From: Sabellastarte sp. h YS-2021
Taxonomy: Eukaryota > Annelida > Polychaeta > Sabellida > Sabellidae
Reading direction: 5' to 3'
Assembly: GCA_964017235.1 (NCBI GenBank)
Contig: OZ024929.1
Span: forward strand, 111,585,793-111,649,792
Length of the DNA: 64,000 nt
The notes beneath the pieces were generated by a model, which was not told the origin of the DNA, searched no databases, and saw only the letters and a program-made list of their open reading frames with translations. How positions within the stretch are numbered: the first letter of the stretch is position 1; each line of letters opens with the position of its first letter. Position numbers and translations under genes: made by a program. Of the stretch, positions 56,501-64,000 are shown piece by piece.

Positions 56501-57764
56501 CCGTCCGATCAAACAGCATCTGTATCGGGTAAATCCTATGAAGCTCGAAAAATTAAGGCAGGAAGTGCAATACATGCTAGAAAAAGATATAATTGAACCA
56601 AGTCAAAGTAGTTGGGCATCTCCTTGTGTTTTGGTCCCGAAACCAGACGGTTCAATCAGATATTGCACTGACTACAGAAAAGTCAATGTTTTGAGTAAAA
56701 CGGATTCCTTCCCTATCCCAAGGATGGAAGACTGTATTGATCGGATTGGCAATGCCAAATACATCACAAAGTGTGATTTACTGAAAGGATATTGGTGTGT
56801 GCCTCTTACTGAGTGTGCCAAAGAAATATCAGCCTTCGTGACCCCTGATGGTCTATATCAGTACAAGGTAATGTCATTTGGCATGAAGAACTCCCAAGCC
56901 ACATTTCAAAGACTAATGAATATATGTTTAAAAGACTTAGAAGGTGTTGAAGTGTATGTGGATGATATTGTCATCTTTAGTGATACTTGGGAAGAACATT
57001 TAAAAAGGCTTGAACAAGTCTTGTTTCGGCTCAAAGAGGCAAACCTCACTGTAAATTTGTCAAAGAGTGACTTTGTAAAAGCAAAGGTTGTGTACTTAGG
57101 GCATGTAGTAGGTCATGGAGTTGTGACACCAATCAAAGCTAAAGTGAAAAGCATCATTGACTATCCCATTCCTGAAAATAAGAAAAGCTTAATGAGGTTC
57201 CTTGGAATGGCGGGATATTATAGAAAATTTTGCAAAAACTTTTCAGAGGTCACTGCTCCACTGACTGAACTACTGAAAAAGAATGTAAAATATCACTGGT
57301 CAGAGACTTGTCAAAAATCATTTGACAAAGTAAAGAACCTTCTCTGTTTAGAGCCCGTACTAACTGCTCCGGACTTCAGTAAACCTTTCCGGCTGGCTGT
57401 AGACTCCAGTGATGTGGGTGCAGGTGCAGTTTTACTGCAATGTGATAATGAAGATATTGAACATCCCATCTGCTACTTTTCAAAAAAATTTAATGTTCAT
57501 CAAAAGAACTACTCTACAATAGAAAAAGAATGTTTAGCACTCATTTTGGCCATCCAGCATTTTGACATATACATATCTTCATCGTCAAAACCCACCGTTG
57601 TATACACAGATCACAATCCTTTAGTCTTCTTGCACAAAATGAAAAACAAAAACAGAAGATTATTGAACTGGAGTTTAATGTTGCAAGAACACAATCTTCA
57701 AATAGAACATGTTAAAGGAAAGGATAATATCTGTGCGGACGCCCTGTCCAGAAGCTCTATTTGA
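53535..57764 (+). CDS. pol: gag C-terminal part and pol (protease, integrase, reverse transcriptase, RNase H)
   Basis: The frame is open from the TGA to 57764; the first internal ATG is 53604, and positions below count from it. Order: capsid-like domain (LRGKAQEAYTALP, about 17-29, resembling SCAN/gag capsids); CCHC zinc knuckle CHYCKKPGHVMSDC (about 193-206); aspartic protease DTGA (about 277); integrase HHCC zinc finger (about 529-571) and catalytic core with Asp in IIDCVG, Asp in SDQGSN and Glu in GALERFH (about 600-696); a GPY/F-type module (YHGPYKVLKRV, about 833-843). Next come reverse transcriptase with VYVDDIVIF (about 1117) and RNase H (LAVDSSDVGAGAVLL, TIEKECLAL, YTDHNPL), ending ADALSRSSI. 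All catalytic residues I looked for are present. Integrase precedes RT. No frameshift between gag and pol is needed. Confidence 0.93.
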   Translation: MVPPFNESEVDKYFQHFERVAQNLKWPIDQWPLLLQSVLRGKAQEAYTALPISECVDYNSVKNAILKAYELVPEAYRQKFRNYRKQESQTHVEFAHEKEVYFDRWCNSREVGTDFEKLRQVILIEEFKRCVRDDIKTYLDEQKVENLAKAAAYADDYALTHKSTFNKNKSFGPAKKSYPEIGKKSENVAPEKSSDKGQTSNQTMSKDRKPRSFAPVCHYCKKPGHVMSDCWLLKKRREKEATPNAFVSSKSNWRSNPNRAESSIGLDKSEIIREEFKPFVSEGFVSLESSSSQVPIKILRDTGATQSLLLEGVLPLSISTSTGESVIAQGIEGGCVNVPLHKVNLVSDLVTGSVVVGTRPTLPIKGVSLLLGNDLAGGKVVADPKVTSKPITLVSTEKLEEVIPGIFPSCAVTRAMAKKAQEEPKDCKQSTDVLVDLSDTFLNNYDHDVQNSSDTNPKARVDSEKQDSIDCQDVSLSKSKLISEQEDDPELAPLFKLVLPPVELDKVPVGYYVRNGVLMRKWRPPNIPASEEWSVVHQIVVPKVYQSEILKLAHESPMGVHLGINKTYSKITKHFYWPQIRHCVAEFCKSCHICQMVGKPNQKIPVAPLKPIPPFEEPFSKVIIDCVGPLPKTKSRNQYLLTIMCASTRFPEAIPLTNITAPKISKALVNFFTLVGLPKEIQSDQGSNFMSGLFQQVVFQLGAKQIKSSVYHPESQGALERFHSTLKNMIRTYCLDNEKDWDEGISLLLFAVRESVQESLGFSPFELVFGHSVRGPLKLLKENWLSETTESLILLDYVSKFRDKLKKACELAQQNLKNSQSKMKMLYDRKSQNRIFKPGDKVLVLLPVQGNTLQARYHGPYKVLKRVGDLDYIIETPDRRKSTQLCHVNMVKPYFERGVKKPVMVTDCNIESNSNQEHEIWDDTPDLDVECKIRLSNSEILDDLETKLSHVPPDKRAPLIELLLKYKSVFPNAPNRTNILMHDVDVGDARPIKQHLYRVNPMKLEKLRQEVQYMLEKDIIEPSQSSWASPCVLVPKPDGSIRYCTDYRKVNVLSKTDSFPIPRMEDCIDRIGNAKYITKCDLLKGYWCVPLTECAKEISAFVTPDGLYQYKVMSFGMKNSQATFQRLMNICLKDLEGVEVYVDDIVIFSDTWEEHLKRLEQVLFRLKEANLTVNLSKSDFVKAKVVYLGHVVGHGVVTPIKAKVKSIIDYPIPENKKSLMRFLGMAGYYRKFCKNFSEVTAPLTELLKKNVKYHWSETCQKSFDKVKNLLCLEPVLTAPDFSKPFRLAVDSSDVGAGAVLLQCDNEDIEHPICYFSKKFNVHQKNYSTIEKECLALILAIQHFDIYISSSSKPTVVYTDHNPLVFLHKMKNKNRRLLNWSLMLQEHNLQIEHVKGKDNICADALSRSSI

Positions 57765-57936
57765 TGTGTGATTTATATACCTGTAATTAGTAAGTTTGTA
57801 AAAGTTATACATGGTATCAATTTTACTTTTGTATTTAGATAAATATGTTTTGTAAAAAGTTATTACCTGTGTATGTATACATGGTAAAAATCTCTTGTAA
57901 AATTTTGTAACCCCTTGGCTTCCAAAATTTTTCTTT

Positions 57937-57947
57937 AAGGGGGGAGG
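57937..57947 (+). promoter_or_regulatory. Polypurine tract
   Basis: AAGGGGGGAGG immediately precedes the 3' LTR, the usual primer site for plus-strand DNA synthesis. Confidence 0.85.
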
Positions 57948-58917
57948 TGTTACATATATTGGACACTATATTAGTACATTGTATATTACATATATTAGGC
58001 ACTATATTAGTGCATTGTTTAATTTAAGCTTTATGTTTATACATTGTCATAAAAGATAATTGTGTTGTTGGTTCTTTTTGTGTGTTAACATTTAAAGTAA
58101 GGGAGTTATTGATTTTTGTGTTTTAGTGTTTATTGATTTGTTCACAGACTGGGGGAAATCCCCCCCTCAGTGGTTATGTTAGATTTGGGGAAACCCAATT
58201 GCCAGTAGTTTCTAGAACTTCCTCATTTGGCCTAGATGGCTCAATCTTCTTTTGAGTTGGTTCTGTACAATTCCAGAAGGAATCTGTGAATGTATATAAG
58301 GAATGTAGATCTGACCACAAGTGAACTTTGTATTCGCTTACTATAAGGAGAGCTATTGTGTTTTGGAGTATAATATATGCTTATATCACTGTGAACTTTT
58401 ACTGGAGTGAACTGGATACATTGTCTGGACAGATTTATTGCACTTTGGATATTTTTGGATATTGTACCTTCATATAACAGAGAGTGGATTTACTGCATTT
58501 TGGACATAGTCCATATCTTGGAGCAGACAGTACAGTTGTGTTAACTCCCTAACTATCTCCAGGCAGACATTTTGTGTGATTGGATATACAAAGGATAGCA
58601 GGACAAGGATATTTTGTGTTAGACATTGGACAGATCACAGGACAGATCACAGGACATTGGACCAGTCACAGAATATACCACAGGACGGATTACAGAACAG
58701 ATTGTTGGATACGGCAGATAAACTTTACTCTTAATCTCAGTAGTCAGGTCAGCTAGATCTTATTATTGTATTTGTGTGTTTGGTTAAGAGCATACCAGTT
58801 GACTGTAATCATTATTGTTGACTATTAAATAAATTTGTTAAGTTCAACTTTTAGCTTTTTCTGTTACAACTTAAAGACAACCGGTAATTGCTACCGCGCT
58901 TGCCCGTGACCGTAACA
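57948..58917 (+). repeat. 3' LTR of the Gmr1-type element
   Basis: Matches the 5' LTR except for four substitutions (near 58019, 58308, 58340 and 58742) and one extra C in the C-run at about 58160. AATAAA is at 58828-58833. Confidence 0.95.
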
Positions 58918-59016
58918 TGTACACATCAAAAATATAAATAAATCAGCACAATAAGCTCAGATATGCCACCTCTTCAATTTCTTAAAATGGTGAACAATTT
59001 TAAAGAAACAAGGAGG
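58918..59016. repeat. Direct repeat, copy 1 (interrupted by the retrotransposon on its left)
   Basis: From TGTACACATCAAAAATATAA to AAGAAACAAGGAGG it matches 59577-59676 almost base for base. The retrotransposon inserted at its left edge, while the second copy keeps CTTAAGACCTGTACACATC uninterrupted. Confidence 0.9.
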
Positions 59017-59079
59017 ATTTAAAATTCTGGCGACAGATTTTAAAATTCTGTCAAAATATCTTGACATAACATAAAATTC

Positions 59080-59520
59080 TACACTGCAAATTTAAGTAAT
59101 TAAATAGGTTGATAAAATGATACACTACAACAGAAATATTCAAATTTAAGCTATTAAACAGGTTGATAAAATGATACACTACAAAAGAAATATTCAAATT
59201 TAAGCTGTTAAATTGGTTGATAAAATGATACAGTACAATAGAAATGTTCAAATTTAATTTTTTTAATAGGGTGCTAAAACGATACACTGCAATAGAAATG
59301 TTCAAATTGAAGCAAATAAACGGGGTACTAAATGTTAAACTACAATAGAAATGTTAAAATTTAAGCTATTAAAACGGTTGATATACTGATACACTACAAT
59401 AGAAATGTTGAAATTTAGGGTATTAAAATAGTTGATATACTGATACACTATAATAGAAATGTTCAAATTTAAGCTATTGAAATGGCTGATATACTGATAC
59501 ACTATAATAGAAATGTTAAT
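59080..59520 (-). repeat. Minisatellite, 54-bp period
   Basis: Units contain ATGATACACTACAA, AGAAAT(A/G)TTCAAATTTAAG and CTATTAAA. The 54-bp period is a multiple of three, so minus-strand frames look like repeated 18-residue peptides; these have no sign of being a gene. Confidence 0.88.
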
Positions 59521-59576
59521 CACATTTAAGCTATTAACATGGTTGATTTACAATAGAAATGTTCATACTTAAGACC

Positions 59577-59676
59577 TGTACACATCAAAAATATAAATAA
59601 ATCAGCACAATAAGCTCAGATATGCCACCTCTTCAATTTCTTAAAATGGTGAACAATTTTTAAAGAAACAAGGAGG
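59577..59676. repeat. Direct repeat, copy 2 (uninterrupted)
   Basis: Sibling of 58918-59016, differing by one T in a T-run. The pair brackets the 54-bp minisatellite. Confidence 0.9.
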
Positions 59677-59935
59677 TTCTGTTAAGTCTAAGGCTATGAC
59701 TTACATACTGATAATACATTCAAATTCTGATAACAGTTGAAAGAATTTTTCAACAAAAATAATTTTGTATTGGCTTGCATTTTACTGTTTCTTGTGTACA
59801 TTTTCATGAATTTTGACAAGGAATGTCTTAACCAGGTTCATCTAATTTTTCGGATTGGGTAGTGTGAAATTGTGTAGTCTTGATGCTTACCAGCCCGTAC
59901 ACTCCATGGGCGAGACTAATGTCACATTTTAGTTG

Positions 59936-60170
59936 GGGGCCACGGTGGCAGAGTGGTAACACTCTTGTCTCCCACCTCTGAGGCCGGGGTTCGGTTCATG
60001 GCTCTACCTCAAGTGGGAAAGCTGGTAGTTGCTTGCCGTTGGTCGACAGTTTACATTACAGAACCTTGACTAACTGTATGTAGTGGTTTCCTCTGCCCTT
60101 CCAACTACCCGTTGTGATATGACCTGTACAGTGTTGAAAGCAATGTAAAACCCCAAATAAATAAATAAAA
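59936..60170 (+). mobile_element. Family 1 SINE, full length
   Basis: GGCCACGGTGGCAGAGTGGT head, B-box GGTTCGGTTC, family body and AACCCCAAATAAATAAATAA tail. No clear target duplication. Confidence 0.88.
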
Positions 60171-60485
60171 ACCAAATGAGAGTCTAGTTTTTTAAAACAT
60201 CTATTTAACAAATATCGTTCACTTGTTTAACATGACATTATATTCCGACCAACAAGTCCATCACTCAGGTTTATTGATTTCATGTGACATAATTTCCGAC
60301 CAAAGATTTAGATTATTTCCTTTAATTTAAATTCACTAGAATTAGATAGTATATAATATGCAATATAAAAATCTAAATAGACATATGTTGTACAAATATA
60401 TAATTATGTTCTGTAATTCTAATTTTGAAATACATCAAACCTAGTTATAAGAAAACCTTGGTGAACTAGCTACCATATCGGGGTA

Positions 60486-60640
60486 GGGGTTTTATGTACT
60501 TTTCAACATTTAAAGTCATATAAGCAAGGCCCTCGGTGCATTCCCCAGGCACTCATTTGTTGAGGTTCGAACCCACTCATCAGGGTGATAGCCAAGAAAT
60601 CAAGTATCTAGCCTGTTAACCAATCAACCAATGATGCCAG
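60486..60640 (-). mobile_element. Family 2-like SINE
   Basis: Contains GTTCGAACCCACTCATCAGG with a following GCCTGTTAACCAATCAACCAA, comparable with the head block at 7452-7510. Read on the minus strand the B-box is GGTTCGAAC. Confidence 0.4.
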
Positions 60641-60659
60641 CTGCTGAGTAATTGAGTTA

Positions 60660-61290
60660 CGCATTGTGACTAAACTGAACAATTGAGTAACATGTAACTA
60701 TTGTATCAAAACTTAACAATTGGTAGAAACTGACTAGTGTATCATAACTGAGTGATTGAGTTAAATATTGTCAGTGTGTATAAAATGAACAATTGAGGAG
60801 TATGTAACTATTGTATCACAACTGAACAATTGCTAGGCACTGACTGTTGTATCATAACTGAGAAATTGAGTTACACATGGTCCGTGTGAAAAAAAACTGA
60901 ACAATTGAGTAAGATGTAACTATTGTATCACAACTGAACAATTGCTAGGCACTGACTGTTGTATCATAACTGAGAAATTGAGTTACACATGGTCCGTGTG
61001 AAAAAAACTGAACAATTGAGTAACATGTAACTATTGTATCACAACTGAACAATATGCTAGGAAATGGCTCTTGTATCATAACTGAGTAATTGAGTTATAC
61101 AAGGTCAGTGGGAAAAAACTGAACAAAATTGAGTAAGATGTAACTATTGTATCACAACTGAACAATTGCTAGGCACTGGCTGTTGTATCATACTTAGCAA
61201 CTGAATAACACTTGGTCAGTATTTCTAAATTGGACAATTGAGTAATATGTGACTGTTGCATGAAAACTGAGGAATTGAGTAATACAGGAC
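60660..61290 (+). repeat. Tandem array, about 111-bp period, about six units
   Basis: Landmarks ACTGAACAATTGAGTAA, ATGTAACTATTGTATCAC and TTGTATCATAACTGAG recur near 60672, 60784, 60895, 61007, 61118 and 61230. Half-unit similarity (ACTGAACAATTG versus ACTGAG(A/T)AATTGAG) suggests growth from a shorter repeat. Confidence 0.88.
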
Positions 61291-63689
61291 GAAGAAAATG
61301 AGAATTTGTATTTAGTTACTTCCAACTTTCCAAAAAAATAACCAATGAAATCCTGACTAAATTTGCCTTAATGCTTTAGAATTTAAGCAACTTTTTATTT
61401 CAGACAAAAAGTGACTAATTCAACTTAAACATCTGCAATTTTGGATGTAATAAATCTTCACTGTACAAGCTAGAGTACCGAACTACAGTTATTGCCATTT
61501 GACTTGTCTTTAAAACAGTAACCTCTCACTATGACCCACAATTTGCATTGTCCTGGAATTCTTCATCTCCCAGGGACCTAATTGCAACATAAGGAATTAT
61601 ATAATAAGCATTCCATAAAAAGGAATCTCTCCAGGGTCCCCCGTTCCTCAAGAGTCCAGGAGGGTTCCAATACATGCTTGATAAGCTGTTCAAGTATCAA
61701 TTAGCCATTTTCATCTCCCTGATTCTTTTCGGGTTACCATGGCTTCCTACTTCCTTAAGTCCTAATAAGTAAGCCACTGCTGTCAAATGTTGTTATAAAG
61801 ATTTGTACGTATTGCTCATTAAAAACCAAATCTTAAGTGTTAAGTGTAATATGGAGTCAACTTAATAGCTCTATTTTAATTTAAAATATTATCATTAGCA
61901 TACTTTGCAATACATTTCTGATAAAATGGGCCCAGAATGGGCAAACAGGTTTAGCAATTTTTGATGTATTTTGATGTGGACTTAAACTAAGCTTTTGTGA
62001 CAACAGAATATGGATCTCTATGGCTTGTGATAAGATGTATCATTGTTACAAATCACCCAGAGACAGCTCAAGTGTTTGTAATTAGCAAACTTGTTACCAT
62101 ATTGGGATGAAGAAACTCAGTTAGACAACAATAGGCAAAACATTATTATTGCAAAAAAAATTTCTGTTCAAGATCCGCTTTAGAATACACTCGTGTAAGT
62201 ATATCCCTTTGTTTTGTGTTTGTTATGATCTGTTACGTAACAATTACCAATATCATAATCAATTAGATCATAATCTATAATAATGTAAAGACTAATCTTA
62301 AAGCAAAACAGCCAGACTATTCTCATGCCATTGTTAATTTTAGATTTGCATGCAATGCACTAATGACCACTTTTCCCCATTTTTCAGGTTTTCTTAAAAG
62401 CAAACTCTTGAGATTGACTATATGCCACTATATAGGTCATAGTATGGAATTTATTCGGTCAATTTGTGTTGAGAAATTCTATACACTGGAGTTAATATGC
62501 GCAAAGAATTTTATAACTTCCAAATAAAATACAGCATCACCATGAAAGTCTTGTTGCATTGTGATTTGACCCTTGCAGAGGAGACTTTTTTTAAACACAT
62601 AAAAGGGTCAATATATGACCTCTAGGGCATAAATAAATATTCAACATTTGATTGGCTAGGTGTTTCAATCAGTGATGTAAAGTCTTCCACCAAGAATGCA
62701 AATAATTTACCAGCAATAATAGTGTGGAAACAGACACTGAATTGATTCAGTGAAAATATAAATGCAAGTGACTGAGCAAATGGTTTCCCTTTACAAAGTC
62801 TCATTATCTTATTTCTAACAAAACCACTAATCCCCGCTTTCACATCAAATGACCAGGAACTCGACAAGTTACAGTAATTTTTAATTAAGAATACTCAGAA
62901 GATTTCGTGTGTATCATCTAAGGCAGTACAAGCTTTGAGTGACATAATCAAAAGGGTTAAATGGTTTTAAATGATAAATGAGAAGTCACAGTAGTATTGA
63001 AACTAGTGTTTTTACACTTGTAGCATATCTTTCCTCCTCTGGACTTAATTGAATGAGGATTTAGATTAATGACCATGTGCCAATAGTTAATGTCTTTGAA
63101 TATCTGACTGTTATATTGCCGAAGGATTGTTTCCTGAAAGGTGAAACAGTATCGTATTTTTAAAGTTTTTTTTTAGAATGATTGTAATCACATTACCACA
63201 ATGGGGCAGTCACACAAGGGTTAAATATAATCACTCAATTTTGATAGGATTTCCAGAATACAAGACATTTTTCTCTCTTATTCTTTGTAACACCCTTTGT
63301 CACAATCACAAGATGGAAAAAAACTGTTCAGTTATTTTCTGAAGTAATCATTTAAGATTACTTGAAAAGTACGAAAAAAACATAAGGGTTTTCCATAAAT
63401 GGTAACGTGTTTCTTGTTTAAATACATAAATAATTTGTATTCATTCATTTCAATATCATGAATATCTTACCATATTAATTCATAATTCAACTATTCATTC
63501 CAGTGTTCAATATCTCATACCATCATTATTAATAACATCTTATTTTGGTGGTATCAATATTATGATATTCAACAGCTAGCAATTTTGTCATGAGAGAAAC
63601 AAAAGCTTGGTTCACACATCTCGGGTTTATCCTCTCCGATTTTTCTCTGACATCCCATGTTATGACAGATCACAAACATACATATACAA
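61291..63689. other. Intergenic sequence, no supported gene
   Basis: 2.4 kb of AT-rich DNA without a coding stretch, terminal repeats or array that I can support. It could be intron or intergenic. Confidence 0.45.
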
Positions 63690-63952
63690 AAATATACAAA
63701 ATATACAAAAGAATTGAAGTGGCATACAATAACTGTTTTAGAAAACTTATGGGATATAAGTTTTGTACAAGTGCCAGTAGAATGTTTTTGGATAACAGGG
63801 TACATCATTTTAGTGTCTTACGGAGGAAATCTTTGTGTAAATTTATGAATCGTCTTCGTCTTAGTGATAACTCATTAGTGTATGCTATTTACAATGCAAA
63901 TATAATGTACTGTTCATCTTTTTATAGAGAATTTTGTCAGAGATTGTTTTAA
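63690..63952 (+). pseudogene. C-terminal LINE reverse transcriptase fragment of a different clade
   Basis: The stretch VAYNNCFRKLMGYKFCTSAS, then MFLDNRVHHFSVLRRKSL and FMNRLRLSDNSLVYAI, matches the conserved end of ORF2 in Jockey/CR1/L2-like LINEs (pattern YNN-x2-R-x-L-x-G, then SAS-x-MF, then RK and SxNS). It ends at a TAA at 63950-63952. The upstream open part (from 63590) is not recognised, and no RT core is seen. The fragment is truncated. Confidence 0.65.
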
Positions 63953-64000
63953 GTGAGCATTCTAGGTGTTTAGACACTGATGCATCCTTTGATTCTGTTG

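Larger units (their letters stand above)
51960..58917 (+). mobile_element. Gmr1-type Ty3/gypsy LTR retrotransposon, 6,958 bp
   Basis: Complete structure: 969-bp and 970-bp LTRs bounded by TGTTAC...GTAACA, a TGTAC target duplication (51955-51959, 58918-58922), a primer site, a gag-pol frame and a polypurine tract. The pol order is protease, integrase, reverse transcriptase, RNase H. Most Ty3/gypsy elements carry integrase last; integrase-first order within Ty3/gypsy characterises the Gmr1 group. The LTRs differ at four substitutions and one C-run length, so insertion is recent. One in-frame TGA in gag is the only coding break seen. No env-like frame follows RNase H. Confidence 0.95.

Noticed and set aside
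57765-57936. Possible envelope gene after pol, which would make the LTR element retrovirus-like
   Set aside because: Only about 170 bp separate the pol stop from the polypurine tract and there is no open frame.
59051-59523. Small repetitive proteins on the minus strand
   Set aside because: The 18-residue repeat is the translation of a 54-bp minisatellite; no start context, domain or splice signal supports a gene.
1497-60170. tRNA genes at the sites with A- and B-box-like sequences
   Set aside because: The pol III boxes recur with the same non-tRNA body, an (AAAT)n-type tail and in two cases 13-bp target duplications, so these are SINEs.

Overview
The window is animal nuclear DNA that is AT-rich, intron-bearing and crowded with repeats. 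tRNA-derived SINEs with 13-bp target duplications, Tx1/L1-like LINEs, a DIRS-like retroelement, PIF/Harbinger and Tigger transposons, satellite-bearing elements with terminal hairpins and a Gmr1-type Ty3/gypsy element together suggest a lophotrochozoan, most likely a bivalve mollusc. That is inference; no diagnostic host gene fixes the species.

Only two host genes are supported. The first runs on the plus strand (exons 774-1218 and 8081-8547, joined by a 6.9-kb GT-AG intron in matching phase). It encodes the end of a heavily N-glycosylated single-pass membrane protein whose membrane segment resembles FNDC4/FNDC5. The second is a complete, uninterrupted arylamine N-acetyltransferase-like gene on the minus strand (23101-22223), with an intact Cys-His-Asp triad.

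The rest is mobile or repetitive DNA. 11.3-15.6 kb: an element with 144-bp and 321-bp arrays and a terminal hairpin, interrupted by a 2.2-kb Tigger transposon. 15.9-18.0 kb: a second satellite-bearing element, about eleven 143-bp units rich in AGGTCA nuclear-receptor half-sites, also ending in a hairpin. 19.5-21.5 kb: a 5'-truncated LINE flanked by a perfect 77-bp duplication. 25.2-27.4 and 29.1-33.8 kb: two related PIF/Harbinger copies; the second has both ends, a TTA duplication, and a Myb-like gene facing a transposase gene. 33.8-36.1 kb: three short inverted-repeat elements and two SINEs. 36.5-40.6 kb: a decayed DIRS-like element. 41.4-42.8 kb: a hairpin-ended repeat. 43.1-45.2 kb: a Harbinger-like relic with a nested LINE. 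46.8-48.9 kb: two small inverted-repeat elements and a 21-bp minisatellite. 50.2-51.8 kb: a LINE relic. 51,960-58,917: a recent LTR retrotransposon. 58.9-61.3 kb: duplications and minisatellites. 63.7 kb to the end: a LINE fragment.

The Gmr1-type element is the most complete and unusual unit: near-identical 969/970-bp LTRs, a TGTAC target duplication, a tRNA-Pro-type primer site, and integrase encoded upstream of reverse transcriptase. One in-frame TGA in gag is its only visible coding break. Several insertions can be checked against uninterrupted sibling sequence inside this same window. No CRISPR array, operon or prokaryotic feature is present, and I found no system I could defend as wholly new.
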